A stretch of DNA of 64,000 nt. Origin: Perkinsus marinus ATCC 50983. Lineage: Eukaryota > Perkinsozoa > Perkinsida > Perkinsidae. The notes below the pieces were generated by a model, which saw only the letters and a program-made list of their open reading frames with translations, did not search any database and was not told where the DNA came from. Made by a program: the position numbers and the translations under genes. Shown one piece after another: positions 11,151-22,058 of this stretch. Numbering within the stretch: the first letter of the stretch is position 1; the number at the start of each line of letters is the position of its first letter. The DNA lies in the NCBI RefSeq assembly GCF_000006405.1, contig NW_003217015.1:322511-386510 (forward strand), read 5' to 3'.

Positions 11151-12719
11151 AGTTATTAGTTAATATCGCACTAGAATAAGAGTAACTACCCACGCTAAGC
11201 GGAAAATCCTACCACTGCAGCCGCGAGGCACACAAAAGTTTGTCTCCTCCCCCGAAATAGCTATGCCAATTTGCACGCAAACGCACAGTCAGCTTTTTTG
11301 TCTACTCAGACAGGTTTACGGTGCACTGAAGCTTACAACTAGGAAGGTTGTTCGTACAGCTAGATATAAAAGTAGTCGTGTCGGATCCCTTCAGCGAATC
11401 CATCTCCCGTAAGTTCAACAATCACCTTGTGCATGCGTGCAACACCATCTAAGCTCCCTCATGGGAACCTCACACCTCGGGGAGGCTCTTGAATTGACCG
11501 AGAATTCTCGATCGCGATTTCTTGATGAGAGCGCCCTCTCGCAGTCTAATCCATTATCCGAGACTTCAAACATCCCCTGGTTCATTGCACGCGTGTACAT
11601 ACCAACCGCGCCAGAGGCTGCTGCACACGTGATTGACCAAAGAATTCGAAACTCGATATTCCTCCAGAGAGATGAGAAGGAATACCGACAAGACAACACT
11701 CGTCAACCTCCTAGGGCAGGAGTAGTAGAGCATACTGAGTGCTTCCGGCCCAAAGAGCTGCTGTCGGTGATCTAATCAGTAGACTCGACTGCACCTTGCA
11801 CACTGTTAGGCTATCGCTTAACATTTTCTACATCCGCCACCCAATATCAGCCTCTCAATACTCAAGAATGTGATAAGACCTACAATGGTGCTCGGCATCA
11901 AGCTAATATTCTTATCCTCACTGCTGACCTCCACTGCCAGATCGGTACCTATCTCCGCATTTGCCCATTGGATCACTCGACACAAAACCAGGATTGGCTA
12001 CATAAACTAACTCGCTGTTTGTCTCCCAGCTTCAGGTTTACTGTTCATGCTGAGCGTGACTCACGCCGCGTGAGCGCTAGGATATAACCAACTAAAAGAT
12101 TCTTGCGAGTCGTCTCCAAGTTGGTTAACTCAACTGAAACAATAGCAAAACCTGATTACATCCCAGCTGCAGATTTGCAGTGCATGAACAGACACCAGTG
12201 ACGATAGACTCACCCAACTTACGATGGCGAGTGGCACTGACTCTGCAACGAGACATATTATAGTGCAAATCAGAAGCACGACCACATGCATCAGTTGCTA
12301 CAGTCATCATTAAGAAAGGATACCGGCCAAGGCAGATGCCAACCCGCAGCAAGGTTGGACGCAACCTTTCCTGCTTCCGCTGTCGCGATGAACTGCACTG
12401 TCCCCTGAAGCCGAGCCGACTTCATCACACGATCAACGTAGCCATCAAACTATCGAAACGGGTTCTTTGTACGTATGGGTTAATAAGGCAGAACCATCAT
12501 AACTATATCTAAGAAGCACTCCCCAAAAAGAAGAAGAAGCAACACAAGATCACTGGGTTAGATGAAATTTGACGGCTCTGCTAGAGTCTCTACTGAAGAG
12601 AGTTTCATGTATTGCGAGCCTCAAGAGAAGATGACGACGGAACATTATCCTGACAATGTGGAAAAAGTTTAGACATGAATACCGTCAACACTCTTGACCA
12701 TAAGGAGCGCGTCTCTTGG
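11151..12719. other. Spacer between transporters B and C
   Basis: No recognisable coding sequence or decayed transporter piece was found here. The open stretches on both strands lack domain content and splice structure. Confidence 0.4.
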
Positions 12720-14327
12720 TCAATCCCAGTAACCCAGCAACCACCAGTAGCCAAAGCCTATTGTTATCAAGATAACATAATTCACGAGCATGAGGACGAC
12801 TCCAACCAGCCACCAACGCTTGGAGCTCACGTAACCTAAACCATAGTAGGCGGGGTTCGAGGTACAACTGTAAGGGGTAACATGTCCGGCCCAAGTACAT
12901 ACGGCTAGAGCACGGCAAGCAACCGCAACTGGCACACCGGCACTTCTGCTTATTTCAACAAAGGCCGGATACAGAGCAGCCACTCTAGCTGTGATAGATG
13001 CGAAAGCATATTGTGATAGAACAAATAGAAGACATATAACACATAGACACGGATAAGGTGCTAGAGAGCTCAAGACAATATTCCCTGATACCCATCTCCA
13101 GAAGCCGGCGGCCTCAAGCTGGGAAGCGTACATGATTAGCACTGCGAACCATATGAGCAAGTCAAAAGCGCTCTTATCTGACACGATGTCTCTTTGAACA
13201 TCGAGCACTCCTAGTATCAGTAGTGCAGCAACTCCCAACATCGCCACTTCAGTGGCTGTAAAAGGGAAGATGGTAGGAAGTACCGAGGACAACACCCATA
13301 ACAGTACAATGAGAATGAATACCACCAACATCGCCTTTTCTGGTAGAGTCATTCGACCGATTTCTCTGAGCCGCTCCTCGGCCGCACTGCGGGCTTGCCG
13401 AGTCCGTACAATCTCTGGACGACAGAGGATGAACATTAGTAGCGGTACGACTGCAACACCGACCAATACAACAGGGGCCAAGGAGTAAGCCCAGCCTAGC
13501 CAGGTGAGCTCTACACCAACATCGGCCATGAACTGGGCCATGAGAGCATTCCACGCTCCAGCTGTCAACCAAGTTACTGCTGTCATAGACGTGGAAGCAT
13601 TCTGGACCATCACAATGTAAGTGCCGGCACGTTTCTGAGTCCCAATCGCTGGGTCCGATTGGAAAGCTTCCTTGAGTAGAGGCTCTATGATAGGCAGAAG
13701 TATACCGACAGCCTTCGCGGTGGCGGAAGGAATGCCGAGACCAAGCACAACCGAACAGAGACAGATGCCATAAGCTAGTCCGATGGTACTCGATCCAAAG
13801 TACTTGAAGATGACGAAGCAAATACGCCTACCAAGACCAGTAGCCACGAAACCAGAAGATATAAAAAAGGCGAAAATGACGAGCCACACGGCTGGTTCAG
13901 CGAACCCTGATAGCACTTGAGCCTGAGTGAGGGCATTCGTTATTGCAGCGATGGCGATGCTGATCAGACAAACACCCGTCAGAGGTAATGGCTCTAAGAC
14001 GGCACCGACAATGGTACATAGAAAGATAACAAACACGTGCCAGACTTGTGGGTCAAGACCAGGTGGTACAAACCACCACAACAGGAGACCCAAAGCCAGA
14101 CACAAGAAGGCTACCGGGATGTTGATACCGGGCCAAATCTCCTTGTGCCATCTCCTCAGACGATACACCAAGCCGATTTCCTTGTTGCTTCTAGTCGCTG
14201 GCAACTTCTCGGCGACCGTAGAACAGCCGCGCTGAGTGTAATCTGAAGATGGAGTGGTGATCTCCATCAGCTCCATATTCGATGATTGGGGTCGACGTTT
14301 CTCGGGGACATCCAGGGACACTGTCAT
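12720..14327 (-). CDS. DASS/SLC13-type dicarboxylate transporter, copy C
   Basis: This intronless gene encodes about 535 residues. I chose the ATG at 14327 (MTVSLDVPEKRR); the open frame continues nine codons upstream but only from a TTG. The hydrophilic tail of about 75 residues is the longest of the three copies. Core motifs match copies A and B: WPGINIPVAFLCLALGLLLW, LEPLPLTGVCLI, the hairpin motif LGIPSATAKAVGILLPI (SAT in place of SNT), and AGHVTPYSCTSNPAYYGLGY near the C-terminus. It ends with the shared IGFGYWWLLGYWD. It is most probably a multi-pass carrier for dicarboxylates. Three intact and two decayed copies in 9 kb, all on one strand, point to repeated tandem duplication. Confidence 0.85.
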   Translation of the reverse strand: MTVSLDVPEKRRPQSSNMELMEITTPSSDYTQRGCSTVAEKLPATRSNKEIGLVYRLRRWHKEIWPGINIPVAFLCLALGLLLWWFVPPGLDPQVWHVFVIFLCTIVGAVLEPLPLTGVCLISIAIAAITNALTQAQVLSGFAEPAVWLVIFAFFISSGFVATGLGRRICFVIFKYFGSSTIGLAYGICLCSVVLGLGIPSATAKAVGILLPIIEPLLKEAFQSDPAIGTQKRAGTYIVMVQNASTSMTAVTWLTAGAWNALMAQFMADVGVELTWLGWAYSLAPVVLVGVAVVPLLMFILCRPEIVRTRQARSAAEERLREIGRMTLPEKAMLVVFILIVLLWVLSSVLPTIFPFTATEVAMLGVAALLILGVLDVQRDIVSDKSAFDLLIWFAVLIMYASQLEAAGFWRWVSGNIVLSSLAPYPCLCVICLLFVLSQYAFASITARVAALYPAFVEISRSAGVPVAVACRALAVCTWAGHVTPYSCTSNPAYYGLGYVSSKRWWLVGVVLMLVNYVILITIGFGYWWLLGYWD

Positions 14328-15019
14328 TAGCCGTAGCTCAGAGCTCAACTGCAAGCTGTTATATTTTCCTAACCTCTTTACTGAACAAAATAGTAGTAGT
14401 AGGGATTCAGATCCATCATCACAATGTATGTAAGAATTAAAGTGGAGATTTATTGCCTAAAGACATGCCACTATCCTGCTAGAGGTGCACCGTTGGAACA
14501 ATGCGCTTTTCCGAAATTCCAACACCCTAATATCCATAGACGTCGTCCCACCCGGCAACCCAGCATTTGCTGGGCCGGCACCGCCGGGTGGTCCTGCCAA
14601 CCTTGCATAGCATCACTGGAGGCCGGAGCGGTGATACAAGTTGCCATCCTGAATTTCTCATTAGAGCACCCGTACCCCACGAAAAGCGTACGTATGCACA
14701 AATAGATCGCTACGATCGGTATGAGGGTAACAAGCTACACAACCAGTGGTGCACCCCCGCGGAAGCTTGATCGCTCATACCTATCACTACGATCCGGCAG
14801 AACCGTAGGGAGTCCCTACTAGGGACGCATATGATCATGTATTCGCCCAATCGGGAGACCATAACTGGACGGCTTTATCAGATGGTCAAAACCAGCCGCA
14901 CGCATGCACATCGGTGCGGTGTCACCGGGCAAATCCCACGGGGTGCTGCCCATAAGATCCGATTTTGATGAATCTTGCCAAATATGCGGTGGTGATGTCG
15001 GAAATCCTGAGAGCTCTTC
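14328..15019. other. Spacer right of transporter C
   Basis: No gene is seen. A short plus-strand stretch (about 14545-14605) would encode PPGNPAFAGPAPPGGPAN, like the proline-rich secreted protein at 3.3 kb, but it runs straight into a stop and has no start or leader. A compact hairpin (CCCAGCATTTGCTGGG) lies in the same stretch. Confidence 0.35.
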
Positions 15020-15540
15020 TCAACCAGATAGCTGCCCAGCCAGGGCAACCCGAACCCGAACTTAATAATGATGCCAAGGGTGACCTTCGGCATCACCCTT
15101 GGATCCTTGACGAAGTGAGACTCTCCCTTAGTGAGACTCTTTGTAGTTATGTGATTATGGTCATCAGACGACCGACGGTCATGGCGAATTACGGTGGGCT
15201 GGATGAGGAAGTGTACGGTGTCACGAGTGTACGGAGCACAGCAGCCCATCTTCATGAGTACAGCAGACTGCTGCATTATCGATAAGGAGACCAGGAAGAG
15301 ACCCACACACTAGCAGTGATCAAGGCGTATAAAGTGGCGTGGAAATGGTACTGGAGACATATCAGATAGGACTATGAAGGACCCAAAGCAGTCGGAGGAG
15401 CCCTTCTCTCTTCCAATTTGGTCACCACCAACAACAATGCGAGGTCAAGCGGTCCTCGCTTAATGTCAATAACATCTTTAACGTTAATATTCCCGAAAAG
15501 CACCACAGCTGCGGTATCCTCACTGGAATTGGGAACATTG
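15020..15540 (-). pseudogene. Second decayed DASS transporter fragment
   Basis: Minus-strand pieces align in order with the C-terminal third of the transporters. LFGNINVKDVIDIKRGPLDL (about 15440-15510) matches LLGIIDVKKDIAQNNSAWDL. SLSIMQQSAVLMKMGCCA (about 15230-15290) matches SLFLEIMQHAGVPMELGCCA, followed by a degenerate HF-LIQPT for HYTSSSNP. FGFGLPWLGSYLV (about 15025-15065) matches the terminal GWGYWWLLGFW. Frame breaks and stops separate the pieces. The relic extends the tandem array to five transporter-derived loci and sits right beside the MSH1-type gene. Confidence 0.75.
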
Positions 15541-15747
15541 GCGGGAAGGAAATCAGCGTTGTCCCGGTGGACGGCCTCAGAAACCCAAAAGTTATGAATT
15601 CACTTGTTTCCGATGACTCACTCTGTAGATGGACGACCCTGCACTAACATGATGCTAGGATCATCTCCCCTTGAAAACTCCAGGCCATTGGCTCCATAGA
15701 AACGTCACATGCAATAGAATGATACACAGTGTGTATTACACACCGTC

Positions 15748-18700
15748 TCATACATCACCATTGAGCTGTATGCCTGCCGTCCCTCGATGCGCCCCATCGT
15801 GGGCAGAGATGAGCCGGGCCCCTCGACCCTGCAGGTGCCTTATCAACGCTCCCTCAATACTCTGAGCCTCGCCTTTCCCACGAGTCAACACACAGTCAAT
15901 TCCAGTGATAACATGTGTCTCCTCCAATCGTCTTCGATGTTGTTCAAGTCGCTTGGACAAGTTCTCCGTCTCACCCACGTAGTACTCTTGCACCGCTCCG
16001 CCACCACCACCACCTCGCGGCATCAACGCCAGTACATACACCACAGAGCTAGCTTGGTACAGAGGGGGAGGCATAGAGTCCGGACTCAAGTGCAGCAGCG
16101 TCTCACTATGACCCTGGCTCGACACAGCCAAGATGGCCTCTGCCAGGTCTACCTCTACAGGTCTCTCGGGAAGGGGGGTCCCTACCTCCTCACCAACAAG
16201 CATTTGCCGCAGCTGCATAGCCCGGGACACCATCGAGCTCGGCAACCCTATCTGATTGGCCGTATAGATACCCATAGAATTACTACACACCCCCGACTCT
16301 ATCTTGTACGTCACTTTCCGTGATGGGTACAGGTCGCCCCCCAAGAGAGCATCATCCTCGACCCGCATGCGCCACGTAGCGATGCCTTGCGCTACCTCTG
16401 GCGAGAGCACACGTATCACATCAGCCTGCAAGTGTGTAGCCCACAAGCATGCCACTCCAGCGGCCACGAACCTCTCCAGTTGGCTCACCGTCAATGCCGC
16501 GCCGTCCACAGGAGATGTAGCCCGACCAAACTCGTCAACAACTACCAGCGCCTTAGCTGCCGATCTACATGCATCTCGATCCACCACTTTCAAGGTAGCA
16601 CACTCCAACGCATGAGCACTGAGCTCCTCAGACGGTCGGTCACCTCTCGGGAACATAACCAGCAGATCAGTGAGCCTGCTGATAGCCGTGCCCTCTGCAC
16701 AAGGAGAAAACAAGCCAGTATTGGAGGTCAAAGCCAAGGCACATATACTCCTCAGAAATGTGCTTTTACCCGACTCGTTACATCCAGTGATCAGTGCAAA
16801 CGAGGAGCCCTCTCCCAATGAGAAGTCGTTAAGCCTAGCCGTACCCCTCGGAGGGCTCTCCATCCAGTACGGCTTCAGCCCCTTCACATCCATCCGCACC
16901 CCCTCCCCCTCTGTCAACTCAGCCAACGTCCACCCCTTCCTCAGAGAGTTCTCAGTATGCAGGTAAGCAAAGGTGAGGACCACAGACCAATGCGAGGCCG
17001 CTATCAGTCCGCCCAACATACTCGACAGTACACCACAGAGCTCCCGCAGCATCCTTCTGGCTCTCGCTGTCGCCGAATCACAGGCAGCCACATAGCGTGA
17101 AGCAGCAGCCTCCACTCCTTTGCTCGTCCAGTACTTCGACATCCCCTCACTTCTCCCACGCCCGCGACCAACCGTGGGGTGATAGAAAGCCGTACTCCTA
17201 CCATCCCTAGGCTTTCGCCTCAACGCTATCGTATTACAAGAGCCTTCATAAACCACCGAAGCTTCCGATACTGCCGGCCACTCCTTCCCAATAGCCTGCA
17301 GTAAGGCCTCTCGTGCTGCTACCACCTCCGACCAGTCACCTCTCACCGTCCCTATGAACCCACTCTCATTACGCTGAGTGAAGCCCTCCGGTATGAGGTA
17401 GTTGTCAAAGGCAACTTTATCAACGTCCAACACCAGCACGGCTCCCACCGCCTCCAGAGCTGCCATGCACTGTTGCCGCATGCTCCCCACTTCACATCCA
17501 CTCTCTGCAGCTACTATCCTGCTCAACGCCTCCACCACCTCATAGCTCTCCGTAGTGATAACATCATAGGACTCCACAACTGATCGGCAACAGTCGTGAA
17601 TGTCCCGCAGTAGCCCTATATTAGCATTGCCACTCTGCAAGTACTGTACCTACATACAGCAATGAGCGCACGCCCTAGAGAGCTTGTGATAAATAATACC
17701 ATCTTGGGTACGTTCGTCGGCCGGAGTTGAGGGAGTGGACTCCTCATGACTCGCAGAAAGGACAATATTTTCCTCATATCATCCACATAGACTCCCGCCG
17801 GGGGACTCAACAACCACCGTCGAGCGAACCTCAGTGTGTGAGCGGGAGCTGCCGGGGGCAGCAAGCTGTGTACCTCGACATGGCGTGGTATGACGAATAA
17901 TCACCTTCCTCCCCACTCTTAAATCGGCACTACATAAACTGACCATTCCTATCCTACATCTCTAACCCACCCATCATCCTCATTGTACTACTATGCATAA
18001 CGAAGCTGATGGCCACTCGTGAGGACAATTTCCAAACTCAAAAACGCTGGCTGCATACGGGCCCACCAACATCGCTTCCTATAACTACCGTAACTAGCGC
18101 AGTTCAACTATGGAATGGTTCAACTCATGGTTTCATTTCAGCTCTTCCCTCTAGACAACAACTCATCGTTGGGGAATACAGAGTCGGCACGACACACCCC
18201 AGCGTAGTACTCTTCCCCAGGCTTACCAAACTGGGCACACCATCATCTCCCCTCCTCCCCACATGGTCACTACTACCAATAGTAGGCCTCCCACCATACC
18301 CTATACCCATACAGTTGATAGCATCCGTATAAGGCGGCGCCAACCCCGGCAGCCCCACAGACGTAGCCGTCCGCTCTACCGCTCTAAAGCTGTCGACAAT
18401 CCTCCCCTCCTCTCCAGAGACAACCGGCAAGCAGAAGGCCTCTTCTGACACTTTCCTTATTACAGCATCGACAAAGCCGTTTCCCAACACACTACAGTCC
18501 ACTGGGTCCAAGGACACAGCGAATGATGACGATGAGTTCTGAAATGGGTCTGGACGATCACACAAAGGGGAGCCCATACGTACCCCAAGACTACTCTCCA
18601 CAGGTAGCCAGGCAGGAGGCACTCCAAACTCCGATGATACCACCAAAGGCAGGGCGGTAGCTCGATACCAATTAGAAGCCTCGGCCAGTAACCCCATGAC

Positions 18701-19787
18701 ACCTTCGGGCGTCAAGGCTTCGTGGACCGAGTACTCCCGAGCCTCTACCCACACCTGTTACCATCTACTACCACATGATCAACCAAGCTAGTGATCCCAC
18801 TTGTAGGACCGTATAGGTCTCCGTCTGCTGCTGGGAGGCCTCCTCCCGACAAAGGGCCAACCGGGGAGCAGCTGGGCGTTCATCTTCCCTGACACAATGC
18901 TCAATACCCTCCTCCTCATCATCGTCCCACTACTCCTACCGGAAGGACGTGTCCTCGCCGTCCGCCAGAGTGTTCTGGACTACCATTCCTCCCCCAACAT
19001 ATGTCGGATTCGCAGGTGACACCAGCTGAGCGAGATACCTGATGTAATCATCTTAGCGGAGCGAAGCGATTCAAGATTACCATCATTACCGTTGCTTCCC
19101 CTTCCGCTTCCTCTCTGGTCCCCTGTTGAAATCAGACTCATTAGCTTCCTCATACACTGCCGCCGAGAACCCCCTCTCCGTGAGGGAATCCAACACCATC
19201 TGGACTTGATCCTTCCTGCACAAGACAATCCCACCACAGAAAATCGATACTTCCGATTTCACTTTCCTACGGTTGAGAAGCGAATCACGTTGAACCGGCG
19301 CTCACCCGCACTACCTACAGCCAGCCCTCGGTCGGCCCCCCATAGCATTAAGCCCACAGTAGTTCACCAACATCACTGCATCAACACCATATGTCTCATA
19401 AAAGTCTCCACAACGTACCAGCTGTATCTGCCTACTACCATGCCCAGCTCCCAGCGAGGCAACCCAGACTACCCACTCCGGCCACTTGCGCTTGCCGTCC
19501 AAAGTGAAGTCCAGCAAGGACCCACTACCAGCTACTCCTCTTCTCGTAGTGGCAGGCAGGAAGCCCAACTCGTTGCTATCTAGAGACAGCATCGGCACCT
19601 ATAACTGAGCTTATCCCCGAGGTAGAAGGATGAATACCAGTTGGAGGGCGGCCGGCCGATGCAGTCTGAGCAGCCATCGCCTACAAGATGCTGACACTCC
19701 TCCTGCTGCTGCTGCCAGTACCACAGGAGCTAGCCGAAAGCTCGACCACGATGAGGAGGACAGAATGCTGGCAAACAACATAGGCAT
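15748..19787 (-). CDS. MSH1: MSH1-type organellar MutS with C-terminal GIY-YIG domain (8 exons, 1116 aa)
   Basis: Exons as modelled: 19787-19638, 19598-19315, 19215-19090, 19038-18940, 18888-18801, 18754-18227, 17873-17700, 17649-15748. Together they give 1116 codons plus stop, close to the length of plant MSH1. The N-terminus (MPMLFASILSSSSWSSFRL, then several Arg and no acidic residues) looks like an organelle targeting peptide. The mismatch-binding domain has LVRCGDFYETYGVDAVMLV near residue 114, and the connecting segment has SPANPTYVGGGMVVQNTL, as in MSH1. The ATPase domain has a variant Walker A, GCNESGKST (about 772-780), and Walker B VVVDEFGRATS (about 852-862). The GIY-YIG nuclease domain (about 1020-1090) shows VVYVLAL, YYVGETENLSKRLEQHR and SIEGALIRHL with the conserved Glu. 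The family surveys organelle DNA for mismatches and is thought to cut near them. Seven introns are 39-99 nt except intron 6 (353 nt). Joins were chosen by frame and by alignment to the MSH1 pattern. Confidence 0.85.
17874..18226 (-). other. Long sixth intron of the MSH1-type gene
   Basis: The donor GTAAGCC follows GVPSL and the acceptor is TGTCGAG before VHSLLPP. At 353 nt it is several times longer than other introns here. No internal exon was recognised. An alternative acceptor 10 nt downstream, used with another donor, would also be open. Confidence 0.5.
19039..19089 (-). repeat. MSH1 third intron with GCGGAGCGAAG core
   Basis: This 51-nt intron lies between RKGKQ and RYLAQLVSP. It contains CGCTTCGCTCCGC in gene sense (core 19056-19066 on the plus strand). 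Splice sites are GTAATG and ACATCAG. Confidence 0.75.
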
Positions 19788-20581
19788 AACTACTACCGAT
19801 CGTAACACTATGAACTCAACACCTCCGTATCTCTACTCACCGAAATACTATATTGCTATACCCATCAAGCGTGGACACTTGCCGAGGAGGGGAAGTGTAT
19901 CGTTGGGATAGCCCTCGAGGACTGAAGTTCGACCTCCTAGCCGAGATGATCTCATCCATCCGGTCTACATCAACAGACGACTTTGGCTGTCTGGAGCGCT
20001 CCTCTACAAGAATTTTATTAAAATTCCATACAGCGCAGCTTAGGAAGAATAACACCGCCCATTCGGATAAGTGTTCATACCATTCCTCCGCCACATCACC
20101 TCTTCACTTCCCCATACAAGTTGTATGGTGCATACAACTAGATGACCCAACTAGACTAACCCATACTAGATGGTTGTATGATACAACCATCTAGTATACT
20201 CCACCGCCAACCCATCTCTCTCCACTGCTGCTATCCACTCCCTATCCGCTCATTCCCTCCTCAATGCCACCACCACAAACCTAAACACAACCAGGGGCGT
20301 TCCATAAACTACCCTCTGTCTCAACGCTCTGTCGGAATCCACAGTCACGACACCGAAATTCCAACCATCTTCAACGCCAGTCCTGCCAATATTGAACAAC
20401 ACAACCAAGCTCTTCTCACTCGGAAACAGTTCAAGTCGTTTCCTTAACATAAACAGTAGAGAAAATTATACCACTCCTAGTGGAAATCCTCAACACTCCA
20501 GCAGTAGTCCAGCAGAAGGCTGCCGCTGAAAGCTAACCAACGGGAATTCTATCACAACTATAAATTGATAATTTTATTTCT
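19788..20581. other. Spacer between MSH1-type gene and transaldolase
   Basis: This spans the MSH1 upstream flank and the transaldolase 3' flank. No coding sequence was recognised. It carries the strong inverted repeats described separately. Confidence 0.45.
20118..20197. repeat. Nested perfect inverted repeats
   Basis: ATACTAGATGGTTGTAT (20163-20179) and its exact reverse complement (20181-20197) are separated by one base, a perfect 17-bp stem. Just upstream GTTGTATG and CATACAAC (20120-20138) form a second hairpin with a 3-nt loop and share the ATACAAC/CTAGAT words. It could be a tiny foldback element or a structured transcript end; no gene is present. Confidence 0.85.
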
Positions 20582-21829
20582 TCACTTCTCAGCCTCGACC
20601 AACTTGGCTCGCACCACGTCCTTCAGCTTCTGCAAGTCCTTGTTGAAATTACGCAGACCCTCTGCCAACTTCTCCGTCGCACAAGCATCTTCATTTAGCA
20701 TCCACCGGAACTCAGCCTCAGTGAGATCAGCGAGCTTATCGGTATCAGCCACAGCCCTCTCCGGATCAAGATACCTCTTCATACCGCTCACATCAGTGTT
20801 GTCCTGGAGCTCCTTGAGCAGCTTAGGTGAAATAGTGAGCTTATCACAACCAGCAAGGCCACGGATCTCATCCGTGTTACGGAAGGAAGCGCCCATAACA
20901 ATGGTGTTGTAGCCATACTTCTTGTAGTAGTTATAAATCTTCCTCACAGACTGAACACCCGGGTCCTCATCCATAGGGTACGAGGTCTTTCCAGTGCTCT
21001 TCTTATACCAGTCGAGAATGCGACCAACAAAGGGCGAGATGAGGGTGGCACCAGCCTGGGCAGCTCCGACGGCCTAGACGATAACAAATAAGTCATTTTC
21101 AACTATATCAAAATCGATTACCTGGGCGAATGAGAACAGAAGGGTCATATTGCAATGGATTCCCTCCTTCTCCAACTCCTTGCAAGCCTGGATGCACTCC
21201 CACGTCGAAGCCATCTTGATAAGAATCCGATCACGGGAGATGCCCATAGACTCATACCTAGATCAACAGTCTTCACTACGACTCACAGCAGCAGACTCCC
21301 CTACATCTTGATGATCTTCCTGGCCTTATTAAGACTAGCCTCCCTGTCGAAGGACAAGTTGGCATCGCACTCCGTAGAAACGTAACCATCTACGATCTGT
21401 AGGATCTCATAGCCAAAGCTGACGGCCAACTGGTCACAGACCTGCCAAAAGAGAGGACACCATGAGTTCAACAACAGAGGTGAGGGGCTCCTACCTCGTC
21501 AACCAGGGCTTCCCCGGTAAGGTTCTGGGCCTTGGCGTTCTTGATGGCTTTACTCATCACATGAGCATACTCCGGCATCTGAGCGGCCTGGTACAATAGG
21601 GTAGGGTTGGTGGTAGCGTCATCAGGACGGAACTGCTTGATTTTCTCGAAATCACCTAAGAGAAAATGACTCCATAACTAGTCGCGACCAAAAGAGCCCT
21701 ACCAGTATCAGCGACAACGGAAGTCATATTCTTCAACGCCTCCAATTGGTTGGAAGCATCAAGCGTCTTTACCTTCTTCGGTGAGGTAGCAGCAGGATGC
21801 GCACTCGCAAGATTCTTAGGGGAAGGCAT
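20582..21829 (-). CDS. Transaldolase (5 exons, 350 aa)
   Basis: Exons: 21829-21703, 21655-21495, 21441-21305, 21257-21122, 21073-20582; introns are 47, 53, 47 and 48 nt. The enzyme moves a dihydroxyacetone unit between sugar phosphates in the non-oxidative pentose phosphate pathway. Family signatures are [19 protein letters not shown] after the first intron and [20 protein letters not shown], which holds the Schiff-base lysine. [28 protein letters not shown], and [10 protein letters not shown] with [12 protein letters not shown] near the C-terminus also match class I transaldolases of the TalB type. The start [12 protein letters not shown] was preferred; an upstream in-frame ATG would add MLLFLFILIFI, a hydrophobic leader unusual for this normally cytosolic enzyme. 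It is divergent from the phosphatase gene, with about 230 bp between starts. Confidence 0.95.
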
Positions 21830-22058
21830 GATGAATATTAGTATGAATAAGAATAACAACACTCTACTTCAATGAATGAGTCCAAATCGACAAGAGATAC
21901 CCCACCTCACTAGCTGTGCTGTCTTTTCCCTTAGCTGTGGTGAGGGCGCGCGCGGTTAAAAATAGGCGGAGCGAAGCAGAAAATCGGCGAAACTTTCTTC
22001 GATGCTGATAAACCGTGCCCAGCCAAGTCTTCTAACATTTTCCCTCCCCCTCGTTGCT
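21830..22058. promoter_or_regulatory. Shared divergent promoter interval
   Basis: This is the whole interval between the transaldolase and PP2C start codons, so promoter function for both is likely. It contains GCGGAGCGAAG (21966-21976), which recurs in three introns and, in variant form, near the AP-2 alpha gene. No TATA-like element is obvious. If the phosphatase begins at the upstream in-frame ATG (22002), the interval shrinks to 172 bp. Confidence 0.4.

Noticed and set aside
12430-12450. Resemblance to the dinoflagellate/perkinsid spliced-leader (CGTAGCCAT...)
   Set aside because: Only nine bases agree. The rest of the 22-nt leader and the donor site are missing.
13249-13821. Long alternative frame of 190 codons inside transporter C
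   Set aside because: It overlaps the clear DASS frame on the same strand, has no domain and is Cys/His/Ser rich like a frame-shifted shadow.
14545-14605. Second Pro/Gly-rich gene like that at 3.3 kb
   Set aside because: It lacks a start and leader, stops at once and has no intron signals.
21830-21862. N-terminal extension of transaldolase with a hydrophobic leader
   Set aside because: Transaldolase is normally cytosolic and the downstream ATG gives a standard N-terminus, so the extension is more likely untranslated leader.
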